Source: Fredricksoniimonas sp964643325
Lineage (GTDB): Bacteria > Omnitrophota > Gorgyraeia > Zapsychrales > Fredricksoniimonadaceae
Length of the DNA stretch: 64,000 nucleotides
Direction: 5' to 3'
Assembly: GCA_964643325.1 (NCBI GenBank)
Contig: CAZXSE010000002.1
Span: 62,001 to 126,000, forward strand
Every line of letters begins with the position of its first letter. The first letter of the stretch is position 1. The translations under genes were made by a program, and so were the position numbers. The notes under the pieces were generated by a model that did no database searches, had not been told where the DNA came from, and saw nothing but the letters and a program-made list of their open reading frames with translations. Shown in pieces: positions 49,267 through 57,084 of the stretch.

Positions 49267-50876
49267 CCTGCCACCCTTACGGCTTCATCGAGCCCGATCA
49301 CGCCTTCCCTCACAAGCCGCGCCGCGTCGGCGCGCATGGTCAAAAAGTCGTTCTTCTCCCGGAGGCGCAAGGCGACCTCATGGACCAGGCCCTGTTCGAT
49401 CAAGAACCGCATCTCATCGTCGATCAAAAGGACCTCCGCGATCACGGTCCGGCCCGAAACCCCCTCACAGCATTCCCCACATCCGCGACGGTCCGCTTCA
49501 AAAACGATCATTCCTGGCGCATCTACAAAAGGCCGCTGGCACTCGGCGACGGAAGACGGCGTGACAAACCGTTCCTTGCGACAACGCAGACAGAGTTTAC
49601 GCACCAACCGTTGAGACACGACGCACACCAGCGTGCCGGCGATATAGTTATAACCCACACCCAGATCATGCAGGCGTAAGAGAGCGCTCACCGCGTCATT
49701 GGTGTGCAATGTCGAGAAAACCCTGTGACCCGTGATGGCCGCGCGCACCGCCTCGGTCGCGGTCTTTTCATCACGCACTTCTCCGATCAGGATGATGTCC
49801 GGATCATGCCTGAGGAACGCGCGGGCCACCTGATGAAAATCATGCCCCTTCTTCACATCAACGGGGACCTGTGTGACCAGTGAAAGCCCGATCTCGACCG
49901 GATCCTCGACGGCAACCACCTTGATGCCGACTTCTTTCAGGGACCCCAGCATGGCATAAAGACTGGTGGTCTTGCCGCAACCCGTCGGGCCGGTCACCAG
50001 CGTGATGCCGTGGGGCTTGATAAGCGCGCGGGCAATGGCAGCCTCATGCTGCGGCGCATACCCCAACTCCTGCAATGACACCGCAGCGCGGTCCTTGTCC
50101 AGCAGGCGCAACACCAGCGACGACCCGTGGTTCGCCGGAATATGCGACAAGCGCACATCCATTCTTTTGTGGCCGGCTGTATATTCAAAACGCGCGTCAT
50201 GGAACCGCAAGAAATCCCCGGCGCTGATCCCGGCCCGATTGAAGAAAATATTCACCAGCCGCGCGTTTTCTTTCGACGGAAATGCCCGGTGAAAGCGCAA
50301 CAACCCGTCAACACGGACCCGCACGACGACCGCCCCGTCTGACGGCTCGATATGGATATCCGTCGCGTTCAAAGCGATCGCTTCATCCAACAAAGCGTCT
50401 GCCTCATCCCGCACATTCACGGATGCGGCCGCCCCTGTGGCCTCCGGCGCCTTGTCAATGAACACGCCTACCGCACATAAGACTTCGTCTCTCTTCCCTA
50501 TATAAAAGGCAGCATCACTGCCATAAGCGGCAAGGATATGATCAGTAGCCTGCGTGTCATAAGGATCACTCACAACAAAAGATGGCCTGTCCCCGCCTTT
50601 CACAGGAAAAATCCCATGCCCGGCCAAGAACGATCCCCCAAGCTCTTTGACAGCATCCATATCCGCTATCAGCTCGCCTTCAAAAACCGGCCATCCGGAT
50701 TGACACGCCAATGCCTGCTGTAATTGGCCCGCATCCACAAGATCGTGCCGCAGCAGCACATCTCCCAGTTTTTGACGGCCCTCCTGTACCTCCTGCACCG
50801 CAAGTCCCAAGGAAAGTTCACCCGGTGTCAAGACGCCCTGGTCGATCAATACTGTTCCAAGCTTTTCAGATGTCAT
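49263..50876 (-). CDS. Type IV pilus/type II secretion assembly ATPase (GspE/PilB/PilQ type)
   Basis: Hexameric cytoplasmic ATPase that powers pilus extension. An N-terminal T2SSE_N domain (about 1-140) is followed by the motor domain with Walker A GPTGCGKT (296-303), the Asp box VEDPVEIGL, Walker B DPDIILIGEVRD and the His box THRVFSTLHTNDAV-like segment. A zinc element uses CLRCRK and CGECC. 537 residues. It is the first gene of the pilus/conjugation-like operon. The start codon has only a weak ribosome-binding site. No retraction ATPase (PilT) is found in the window. Confidence 0.9.
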   Translation of the reverse strand: MTSEKLGTVLIDQGVLTPGELSLGLAVQEVQEGRQKLGDVLLRHDLVDAGQLQQALACQSGWPVFEGELIADMDAVKELGGSFLAGHGIFPVKGGDRPSFVVSDPYDTQATDHILAAYGSDAAFYIGKRDEVLCAVGVFIDKAPEATGAAASVNVRDEADALLDEAIALNATDIHIEPSDGAVVVRVRVDGLLRFHRAFPSKENARLVNIFFNRAGISAGDFLRFHDARFEYTAGHKRMDVRLSHIPANHGSSLVLRLLDKDRAAVSLQELGYAPQHEAAIARALIKPHGITLVTGPTGCGKTTSLYAMLGSLKEVGIKVVAVEDPVEIGLSLVTQVPVDVKKGHDFHQVARAFLRHDPDIILIGEVRDEKTATEAVRAAITGHRVFSTLHTNDAVSALLRLHDLGVGYNYIAGTLVCVVSQRLVRKLCLRCRKERFVTPSSVAECQRPFVDAPGMIVFEADRRGCGECCEGVSGRTVIAEVLLIDDEMRFLIEQGLVHEVALRLREKNDFLTMRADAARLVREGVIGLDEAVRVAG

Positions 50877-50910
50877 ATGCGGGTTTATTGTCTTCTGGTC
50901 AAATCATAGA

Positions 50911-50925
50911 TTGATGATACATCAA
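50911..50925 (-). promoter_or_regulatory. Operator palindrome O1 of the pilus operon
   Basis: Perfect palindrome TTGATG-tat-CATCAA, overlapping the last base of the -10 and covering the expected transcription start. A near copy (O2) lies 52 bases away on the other side of the promoter. Confidence 0.65.
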
Positions 50926-50953
50926 ACATACAGCGAACTCCTGAATATGTCCA
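50925..50953 (-). promoter_or_regulatory. Promoter of the pilus/conjugation-like operon
   Basis: Minus-strand TGGACA and TATGTT separated by 17 bases, lying exactly between the two operator palindromes. Confidence 0.5.
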
Positions 50954-50962
50954 CTGTTATTT

Positions 50963-50977
50963 TTGACGATACATCAA
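50963..50977 (-). promoter_or_regulatory. Operator palindrome O2 of the pilus operon
   Basis: TTGATG-tat-CGTCAA, one mismatch from O1, ten bases upstream of the -35. Centre-to-centre distance to O1 is 52 bases, about five helical turns, so both sites face the same side of the DNA. Confidence 0.6.
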
Positions 50978-50995
50978 GATACAAGACACAAAAAA

Positions 50996-51021
50996 ATCCC
51001 GTGAGGCGCTCATCACGGGAT
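50996..51021 (-). terminator. Intrinsic terminator after the 176-residue membrane protein gene
   Basis: ATCCCGTGA/TCACGGGAT arms with an 8-base loop, followed on the minus strand by seven Ts. It separates the peptidase-side unit from the pilus operon. Confidence 0.85.
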
Positions 51022-51043
51022 CTTCAAGCATTAAAAGATCAAC

Positions 51044-51574
51044 TCATTCTTGTTTAACAAAAGCCAGCCAAAATCCGGTCAAGCCCATACCCAAATAAGC
51101 AACAAGCGTCATCCAAAGGCCGGCCGCTATCTTCACATGCAAAACAACTTTGTTAAGGTCTGTGGTCACAATATAATAAACCCCGGCAATAAAAATGCCG
51201 ATGCCGATAACCCCCAACCCGATAACAAACCATTTCCTGTCTTTAAGAGTCGGAAATATCCCCCACAACAAAAGTGCGAATAAGGGCACGCCCCAGATCA
51301 ACCAACTCTTTTTGTCCGCGTCTTTCACGCCCGGATTGAAGATCTTGATAACATCGATCATGAAGCGCGAATCCTTGCTATTGGCCAGGATGGGCACGCG
51401 AAAGCCGCTGACAGCGTCGATCGTTGCCTGTCTTTTGCCGGTCAGCAACTTTGACATGGTCCCGATCGCGCCCGATTCAACGCTGATCCACGGCAAAAAG
51501 AACGCCGCAACGATCACTACCGCGCATAATCCCATGATCCACTGAGCTCTTTGATGCATATCCGCTCTTTTCAT
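51044..51574 (-). CDS. Four-helix membrane protein of unknown function
   Basis: Unrecognised 176-residue protein with four predicted membrane helices: about 13-30, 90-107, 118-137 and 150-170. A loop of about 60 residues between the first two (SKLLTGKRQATIDAVSGF and onward) would lie outside if the N-terminus is inside. It follows the prepilin-peptidase-like gene by 28 bases and ends at a strong terminator, so the two are probably co-transcribed. No catalytic motif seen. Confidence 0.7.
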   Translation of the reverse strand: MKRADMHQRAQWIMGLCAVVIVAAFFLPWISVESGAIGTMSKLLTGKRQATIDAVSGFRVPILANSKDSRFMIDVIKIFNPGVKDADKKSWLIWGVPLFALLLWGIFPTLKDRKWFVIGLGVIGIGIFIAGVYYIVTTDLNKVVLHVKIAAGLWMTLVAYLGMGLTGFWLAFVKQE

Positions 51575-51602
51575 GAAGAAATATACTGATCCCGCCGGAA
51601 CC

Positions 51603-52568
51603 CTAGATGAACCACGCGATCAGCACACCGAGAAACATCCAATGCGCGAGCGCGACGGTCTTTTGTTCCTGCGCCTGTTGTAAATATAGATCGAGGAGTT
51701 TCTTGAAAAGAAAGAATGCCGCAAACATCTCGAATGAGCGCAGGAGCATCTGCCCCAGCATCTGGACCTCTGCCCAGTTGCCCTGGAGCACGCCCCAGCC
51801 AAAATATAAGAAATACCCCGCCGCCATCAGGACCACGACATAAAAATGCTGTTTCAAGAAAGTCAGTATTTTTCCGAACAACAAAAGCATCAACACGACA
51901 AAAACGCCCGCCTGATAACTGCCGAGCCATGCCTGCATGCCAAGCAATTGTCCCAAAAGAAAAAGTGTTGTAAAAAATACCACCAAAGCCATCAAACCTT
52001 TGAGGGCATCTTGCCACCAGCGGGGCGACTTTAGGGAGACCGAAAACTCCAGACGCATCTGATGATAGCGGGACAAAAATCCTTGGCGAAAGAAAGAGAT
52101 CGCAGCGCGGCAGGCCACATAACCCAAGGCAGGAAGAAATGTGTAGATCAGGATAAGCGCGGCGGGAAAATAAAAATAAAAAAGGCCGCGCGTGTACTGC
52201 CCCATGGGCACCAGCGCGGCATAACAGATAAAAAGTTTGGCATCCCCGGCACCCCACATGCCCTGGCGCCATAACACATAGGCAACAATACCACTCACGC
52301 AAAGATTGATGCACCAACGGTCAAAATACCAGAAGATCGCCTCAACAGACGGGGCAAAAATATCCGCTGAAAGAAGCCCGGCAAGGATCGCCTGCCCGAT
52401 GCCGACAAATAATAGATAGACCCCGATGGCATAAAAAAGACCGCCCAATACCAGGCGGTTCTCTATCTTGCGCACGGACCAGTCAGACTGTATGGTCTGA
52501 CGACCAAGAAAAACAATAGCCGGGAAGAAGATCATGAAATAAAACCCAACGCTCTTGGCTAATGGCAC
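51603..52568 (-). CDS. A24 prepilin-peptidase-like protein with extra membrane domain
   Basis: Aspartyl peptidase of the type IV prepilin family. The two catalytic Asp motifs are present: SDWSVRKIENRLV (about 28-40, matching D-x4-KIPN) and GMWGAGDAKLF (about 103-113, the GxGD box). There is no N-methylase domain. After about residue 160 comes a long unrelated region with four or five further membrane helices that I do not recognise. It could process the pilins of the neighbouring operon, or the leader of the HXS precursors next to it. 321 residues. Confidence 0.78.
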   Translation of the reverse strand: MPLAKSVGFYFMIFFPAIVFLGRQTIQSDWSVRKIENRLVLGGLFYAIGVYLLFVGIGQAILAGLLSADIFAPSVEAIFWYFDRWCINLCVSGIVAYVLWRQGMWGAGDAKLFICYAALVPMGQYTRGLFYFYFPAALILIYTFLPALGYVACRAAISFFRQGFLSRYHQMRLEFSVSLKSPRWWQDALKGLMALVVFFTTLFLLGQLLGMQAWLGSYQAGVFVVLMLLLFGKILTFLKQHFYVVVLMAAGYFLYFGWGVLQGNWAEVQMLGQMLLRSFEMFAAFFLFKKLLDLYLQQAQEQKTVALAHWMFLGVLIAWFI

Positions 52569-52637
52569 AAGAAATACTTCTTCCGTAGCAAACTATTATT
52601 CCTAAATATCAACGATCATAAACAAAGAAACGCTGTT

Positions 52638-52979
52638 TTATAATGCCCGCCTGGGCACAGGCACGACCACGCCCTGAGTATGCGTATTGCTATGACTCGT
52701 ATGCACAGAATTGGAACCATGTGAATCTGTACTGAACTCATGGACCCCTCCTCCTGCCACTCCCAAAACCTGATCAAATCCGCTGGTATGAGCATTGTTG
52801 GAATGTGACGAATGCAAAGAAGGGTTAATGGCCGCAGAAGAAGTATCGTTGCCCATTAAAGCCAAAGCACCCATCACCAATCCAAGCTTAACGATCTTTT
52901 TCTCGGTAATGCCACCCTCTTCATTCAACAGAAAATCTTTTGCTTCTTTACGAAATTGCGGAAACTTTTTTATCTTCAT
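52638..52979 (-). CDS. His-Xaa-Ser-type precursor peptide B
   Basis: Small 113-residue peptide. The first 45 residues (FPQFRKEAKDFLLNEEGG, then ITEKKIVKLGLVMGALALMG) are nearly identical to those of the adjacent gene and look like a leader with an EEGG motif followed by a membrane-like helix. The rest is rich in His, Ser, Asn and Thr, with HSSHSN, HTSG, DSHGSNSVHTSHSN, and ends in VVVPVPRRAL. This is the composition expected of a substrate of a His-Xaa-Ser (HXS) radical SAM system. GTAGGAGG precedes the ATG, and it has its own promoter. Confidence 0.75.
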   Translation of the reverse strand: MKIKKFPQFRKEAKDFLLNEEGGITEKKIVKLGLVMGALALMGNDTSSAAINPSLHSSHSNNAHTSGFDQVLGVAGGGVHEFSTDSHGSNSVHTSHSNTHTQGVVVPVPRRAL

Positions 52980-53002
52980 AGTATCCTCCTACTCTTACAA
53001 CT

Positions 53003-53032
53003 AGTATACCATCTTAAAAGCTACTATTCCAA
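53003..53032 (-). promoter_or_regulatory. Promoter of precursor B
   Basis: Minus-strand TTGGAA and TATACT with an 18-base spacer. TGG before the -10 also occurs at a TATATT upstream of precursor A, inside the end of the radical SAM gene. It would let the precursors be made in excess of the maturase. Confidence 0.5.
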
Positions 53033-53079
53033 TGCTCTGTAACTCAAAGACCCTCAAAGGCCTCAAGCGCTCATGGCGA

Positions 53080-53403
53080 TCACTCAATTTCAGGAAAATC
53101 GTCACTATTGCTATGGCTTGCATGAGCCCAGCTAGAAACATGCGCATCTGTGCCCCAACCATTGCCAGAGCCTCCCATCATCCCAAAAACCCGATCAAAG
53201 CCGCTCGTATGAACACCATTAGCATGCGAGGAATGTGCCGGAGCCTCGTCCTCGACAGCAGAAGCATCATTTCCCATTAAAGCTAAAGCCCCCATCACCA
53301 ATCCAAGCTTGACGATCTTTTTCTCGGTAATGCCACCCTCTTCACTTAACAAAAAATCTTTGGCTTCTTTATGAAACTGCGGCAATTTGTTTGACTTTCT
53401 CAT
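53080..53403 (-). CDS. His-Xaa-Ser-type precursor peptide A
   Basis: A 107-residue paralogue of precursor B. The leader LPQFHKEAKDFLLSEEGG plus ITEKKIVKLGLVMGALALMG differs from B at only a few positions. The mature part is shorter and more acidic, with HSSHANGVHTSGFDRVFG, DAHVSSWAHASHSN and an acidic end DDFPEIE. HTSGFD, followed by a Gly-rich patch, is shared with B. High leader conservation with a divergent, His-rich core is the usual pattern of modified peptides. GGAGG stands seven bases before the ATG. It starts 26 bases after the maturase gene. Confidence 0.75.
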   Translation of the reverse strand: MRKSNKLPQFHKEAKDFLLSEEGGITEKKIVKLGLVMGALALMGNDASAVEDEAPAHSSHANGVHTSGFDRVFGMMGGSGNGWGTDAHVSSWAHASHSNSDDFPEIE

Positions 53404-53428
53404 AAGAAATCCTCCGAACCCATGATCA

Positions 53429-54838
53429 TTATCTCTTGATCCATTTCTCTAATATACCACGATCAGGAGAATTTAGCTTCTTGAACAAATAATCAAGCAT
53501 GCCTTCATGGAGCCGGCATCTAAAATTTCTACCCGTATTATCGTAAAACTGGCCATGCAAAGAATAATTATAAGCCGGACATACTCCGCAAAAAGGCTTA
53601 TAAACACACGACGAACAGCGCGGCAAGCCCTCCAGACAAGACGCTGTGCAGAGCATCTTGACAACGGGATTATCAATAAGCTGAGCGTAACTATTTTCAT
53701 GCACATTGCCCATACGGAATGTCTGGTCCGCTGACGCGGCCGCGAACATACGGCCTTCATCGCAGGTATAAACATCCCCATTATAGTTATATGCGATCTG
53801 TCCTATGCCTGCGCCACAGGGACTGCGCATATCCATATGATTGGGATCGACTCCTGTCAGGATCTTCCTTAAGAAGACCTGTGCCGCCAACTCTACAAAG
53901 AACACACCGCTCCTGTTCAACGCAAGAATATGTTCAAACGCATCGCGATAGAAGCGCATGAACTGTGCCACCGTATAAGGATGCCGGACCCCGGCTTTCT
54001 TTCTGAACAACCCGAACGGGGCCACATCCCTGAGATAAACTGCATTCAATCCAAGCTTCACATAAGCATCAATGATCTTCCGGGGATATTGCAATGAACG
54101 CTTCGTAATGGTGGTCAAAGCCCCTATTCCGATCCGGCCTTTCTCTTGTTTGCCTAAAGCATGAATGTGCTTGATCCATCGGACAACATTCTGATATGTA
54201 TCCTGACCTTTATAGCGTGAGACCCGCTGAGCATTATGTAATCCAGCAGGGCCATCCAAAGATGTACACAACCCAACACCCTTACGAACAAGAAAATCAA
54301 GTTTGCTCTTGTCCATAAAAGTCAGATTAGAAACCACTGTAAATCGCAGATCCTTCTTGGCGGAACGATTCAGGCGTTTTGCAAAAGAAATAACTTTCTT
54401 AATAACATCAAAATTAAGAAGCGGCTCCCCGCCCTGAAACTCGATAGTCACCATCGGCGACGGAGATCGAAAGATCATTTCGACAACTTTCTTCGCCGTT
54501 GGCCAGGTCATATCAAAGCTGCGTTCCTTATCGGAACAAGCACTTGCCTGGCAATAAACACAGGCATGATCACACCGCAGGGTCATGACCATAATATGCA
54601 GCGAAGGGCCACGAAAAAGAAAATCATTCTTACGCGCATATCTGGCCGCCATTTTATCAATAGTCAGCCTGCCTCCCGCTGCCTGACCCCACAGGGCCTT
54701 AAGATCGATCTTCCCGCTGCTTTTCAAAGAACGCTCCATATGCCGGAATGCTTTCTGCGTTATAAACCGGCAATCTCCCAGATCATCCGTGAACAAATAA
54801 AATCCCGCTAATTTCTTGAAACGAATATTCAGCGGCAT
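53429..54838 (-). CDS. hxsB: HXS-system radical SAM/SPASM maturase (HxsB type)
   Basis: Peptide-modifying radical SAM enzyme of 469 residues. The SAM cluster motif is CDHACVYC (Cys 89, 93, 96). An N-terminal region (FKKLAGFYLFTDDLGDCRFIT) is as in HxsB, and EFQGGEPLL is the glycine-rich SAM motif. The SPASM domain holds CGAGIGQIAYNYNGDVYTCDEGRM split around CTASCLEGLPRCSSC, VYKPFCGVCP and a late FRC for auxiliary Fe-S clusters. Next to His-Xaa-Ser peptides and HxsD, HxsB is the natural call; the chemistry it performs is not established. The usual partner HxsC is not in the window. It overlaps the gene before it by ten bases. Confidence 0.85.
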   Translation of the reverse strand: MPLNIRFKKLAGFYLFTDDLGDCRFITQKAFRHMERSLKSSGKIDLKALWGQAAGGRLTIDKMAARYARKNDFLFRGPSLHIMVMTLRCDHACVYCQASACSDKERSFDMTWPTAKKVVEMIFRSPSPMVTIEFQGGEPLLNFDVIKKVISFAKRLNRSAKKDLRFTVVSNLTFMDKSKLDFLVRKGVGLCTSLDGPAGLHNAQRVSRYKGQDTYQNVVRWIKHIHALGKQEKGRIGIGALTTITKRSLQYPRKIIDAYVKLGLNAVYLRDVAPFGLFRKKAGVRHPYTVAQFMRFYRDAFEHILALNRSGVFFVELAAQVFLRKILTGVDPNHMDMRSPCGAGIGQIAYNYNGDVYTCDEGRMFAAASADQTFRMGNVHENSYAQLIDNPVVKMLCTASCLEGLPRCSSCVYKPFCGVCPAYNYSLHGQFYDNTGRNFRCRLHEGMLDYLFKKLNSPDRGILEKWIKR

Positions 54839-55032
54839 TTGTGCGTCATCCCCAGAACATAATTACAAAACTCGCGGCGGATCTCCTCGGGATCGCCTTC
54901 AAGGACATCAACACGCACCGCATGCCCTTTGACATCCGGCATGACGATCACGCGCGCAAGATCCTTGAAACTCTGAGCCGTCAATAATAAGGCCTTCTTG
55001 CTATAAATGCGTCCATCAAACTTGATGATCAT
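54829..55032 (-). CDS. HxsD-like small protein
   Basis: 67-residue cytoplasmic protein: FDGRIYSKKALLLTAQSFKD, a beta-strand middle (AVRVDVLEGDP) and EEIRREFCNYVLGM at the end. The EFxNYVL ending and the overall layout match proteins I know as HxsD-like. It overlaps hxsD by four bases and hxsB by ten, so the three are translated together. A role as leader-binding partner of the maturase, like PqqD-type proteins, is a guess. Confidence 0.65.
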   Translation of the reverse strand: MIIKFDGRIYSKKALLLTAQSFKDLARVIVMPDVKGHAVRVDVLEGDPEEIRREFCNYVLGMTHKCR

Positions 55033-55340
55033 AGCTTTGCCCTGCGCAGCCCTGTTTTCTTTGGGCCATAGCCATAAAGCGCGCAGGAGAGCGCTCTTTT
55101 CACAACAAGCTCATGCACTTTTTTCTGGGAAGCATAGACTTTCCGGCGCAATGCGGCATGCAATAAAGCATTATGAAAGTCTCTCTTGAAAGCTAAAGCA
55201 TCTTTCTTTGAACGGGGAGAAAAGGCAACATTAATACGCGATGCATCTTGATACTTCAGGAAGAAATATCCGCGATCCAGGAATTCATAACACGCGGCAA
55301 GCACAGCTTCCTGAGGATATATACGCGTATCAACAAACAT
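55029..55340 (-). CDS. hxsD: HXS-system protein HxsD
   Basis: About 103 residues from ATG 55340. An ATG seven codons upstream, overlapping the previous stop, is an alternative. The pattern MFVDTRIYPQEAVLAACYEFLDRGYFFLKY, then a hydrophilic hairpin and FKRDFHNALLHAALRRKV, fits the HxsD family of His-Xaa-Ser loci. The Lys/Arg-rich tail (KKTGLRRAKL) is basic. Its function is unknown; it always accompanies HXS maturases. Confidence 0.7.
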   Translation of the reverse strand: MFVDTRIYPQEAVLAACYEFLDRGYFFLKYQDASRINVAFSPRSKKDALAFKRDFHNALLHAALRRKVYASQKKVHELVVKRALSCALYGYGPKKTGLRRAKL

Positions 55341-55350
55341 TGATCTCGCT

Positions 55351-55722
55351 TTACATGTCATCACAATCAACACTCGAAAGACAGCATGCCATAAGTCCTG
55401 ATATGTCTGCCGTATTCGGCGGCATATCTAAAGCAGCGCAATGCCTAGGATACGCTTCAGGACAAGGCGTTGTTGCGGTATTAGGACCATATGTCAATGA
55501 AATACATTTTGTCGCTTCAAACCTTTCAGCTTGCACGGTACCCGCGACCATCAACGACTCGGTCGCTTCATCTGTTGTTCCAACCACCACATTACCCGCA
55601 ACCGTCAGTTCCTGGTACTTCCCGCTCGGCGCCGGATAATAGGTGGTCATGGTAAGCGACTCGGCTACCGCCGGCGCAGCGCAAACGAACATCGCGATGC
55701 CCAATAATATGAATAACCTCAT
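55351..55722 (-). CDS. Exported Cys-rich protein with TTYYPAPSG motif
   Basis: 123 residues with a signal peptide (1-20, ending PAVAE). The mature start SLTMTTYYPAPSGKYQELTV is a motif I associate with surface or pilin-like proteins of Omnitrophota-type genomes; the following VAGNVVVGTTDEATESLMVAG is a short beta repeat. The C-terminal half has six cysteines, including ACCLSSVDC, which suggests disulphides outside the cell. It is the first gene before hxsD and ends close to it, so it may belong to the HXS unit. No known function. Confidence 0.65.
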   Translation of the reverse strand: MRLFILLGIAMFVCAAPAVAESLTMTTYYPAPSGKYQELTVAGNVVVGTTDEATESLMVAGTVQAERFEATKCISLTYGPNTATTPCPEAYPRHCAALDMPPNTADISGLMACCLSSVDCDDM

Positions 55723-55748
55723 AAGCCCACCCTCCTTGCTGTAACGCC

Positions 55749-57065
55749 TTATTTTTTGCCCAAGAGCGCGAACATCTTCTTCTTATAAGCTTCAACGCCG
55801 GGCTGATCGAACGGATTAACACCCAGGATATAGCCGGAGATCCCAACCCCCTTCTCAAAGAAATAATAAAGCTGGCCCAAATGGAACGCATCCGCTTGAT
55901 TGAGCATGATCGCCATATTCGGCACCCCGCCCTCATGATGCGCATCCGCAGTTGCTTTATATGCCTGCTTGTTGACCCAGTCAAGGTCCTTGCCCGCGAC
56001 GCAATTGAACTTATCTGTATCCTCGGCCTGCGACGGGATCATGATCTTGTCCGCAACCTGGTCGATCATGACAAAAGTCTCAAAGATATTACGGATACCG
56101 TCCTGCATCATCTGCCCCATAGAGTGCAGATCCGTCGAAAGAATAGTCGATGCCGGAAAAATACCCTTGCCACCCTTGCCTTCGCTCTCGCCATAAAGCT
56201 GCTTCCACCATTCAGCAACATACTGGACATTCGGATAGAACGAAGCCATCATCTCGATGACCTTGCCCTTACGGTACAGGATATTGCGGATAGCGGCATA
56301 TTGGTAACAAATGTTGGCTGCAAGGTCCGTGTTCGCGTATTCCTTAGCGCCCGCACGAAAACCCTCGACAAAAGCCTTGATGTCGACGCCCGCCAACGCC
56401 AGCGGTACCAGCCCCACAGGTGTCAGGACTGAAAAGCGCCCGCCCACATCATCGGGAATAATATACGAACGATATCCGGCCTTATCCGCGATCTGGCGCA
56501 GAGCACCCTTTTTTGCATCGGTAACGCAAATGATGCGCTTGGTCAATTCCGCGCCGCTGTATTTCTTGCGCATGGCTTCATCAATGATACGAAAAGCCAC
56601 GGCCGGCTCGGTCGTGGTGCCGGACTTGGAAATGACGACGACCGTCACATCCTGCGAGGCGATCAGCTTAACGATACGGGCCATATCCGCCGTGGACATA
56701 TTATGGCCAGCGTAATGAACGGGGATCCCCCCTCCCCTGACCCCTCCCCGCGAGGGGGAGGGAAATTCCATTCCCCCAAGGCCGAGGAAATCCAGCGTCG
56801 AGCGGATACCAAGATAGGACCCGCCGATACCGACCGAAATAAGCGCCTGCGAATGCCCCGCCACTTCTTTGGCCAGCGCTGTCAATTCAGCGACCAGCGC
56901 GTCCGGCGTCCTCGATGGCAGGTCGACCCAGCCCAGGAAATCACTGCCCGCGCCGGTCTTCTGATGCAAGCCCTGATGCGCCGCGGCCACTGCCGGTGCC
57001 ATGGCCTTGATCTCATCGCTGCTGACAAAACCTTTCAAACATCCGATATCGAGTTTAATGCTCAT
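55749..57065 (-). CDS. pgi: Glucose-6-phosphate isomerase with inserted palindromic peptide
   Basis: Interconverts glucose 6-phosphate and fructose 6-phosphate. Motifs: ISVGIGGSYLGIRSTLDFLG, VVVISKSGTTTEPAVAF, DDVGGRFSVLTPVGLVPLA and NPFDQPGVEAYKK. 438 residues from ATG 57065. Residues about 111-126 (FPSPSRGGVRGGGIP) are not part of the enzyme: they are encoded by a GC-rich palindrome inserted in frame just before the HYAGHN strand. The loop is at a surface turn, so activity may survive. An upstream in-frame start would translate the end of the neighbouring gene and is rejected. Confidence 0.92.
   Translation of the reverse strand: MSIKLDIGCLKGFVSSDEIKAMAPAVAAAHQGLHQKTGAGSDFLGWVDLPSRTPDALVAELTALAKEVAGHSQALISVGIGGSYLGIRSTLDFLGLGGMEFPSPSRGGVRGGGIPVHYAGHNMSTADMARIVKLIASQDVTVVVISKSGTTTEPAVAFRIIDEAMRKKYSGAELTKRIICVTDAKKGALRQIADKAGYRSYIIPDDVGGRFSVLTPVGLVPLALAGVDIKAFVEGFRAGAKEYANTDLAANICYQYAAIRNILYRKGKVIEMMASFYPNVQYVAEWWKQLYGESEGKGGKGIFPASTILSTDLHSMGQMMQDGIRNIFETFVMIDQVADKIMIPSQAEDTDKFNCVAGKDLDWVNKQAYKATADAHHEGGVPNMAIMLNQADAFHLGQLYYFFEKGVGISGYILGVNPFDQPGVEAYKKKMFALLGKK
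56723..56775. repeat. GC-rich palindromic element inserted in pgi
   Basis: CCCTCCCC, CCTCCCCGCGAGGGGGAGG and GGGGATCC form overlapping inverted repeats. The encoded peptide PSPSRGGVRGGG is foreign to the Pgi fold. It resembles protein-coding palindromic repeats known from Rickettsia and other bacteria. Confidence 0.75.
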
Positions 57066-57084
57066 AAACTTTTCGTAAACATTC

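Noticed and set aside
43875..50876. A complete integrative conjugative element
   Set aside because: No integrase, relaxase, VirB4/VirD4 ATPase or att repeat can be seen in the window. Only pilus and TraU-like parts are supported.
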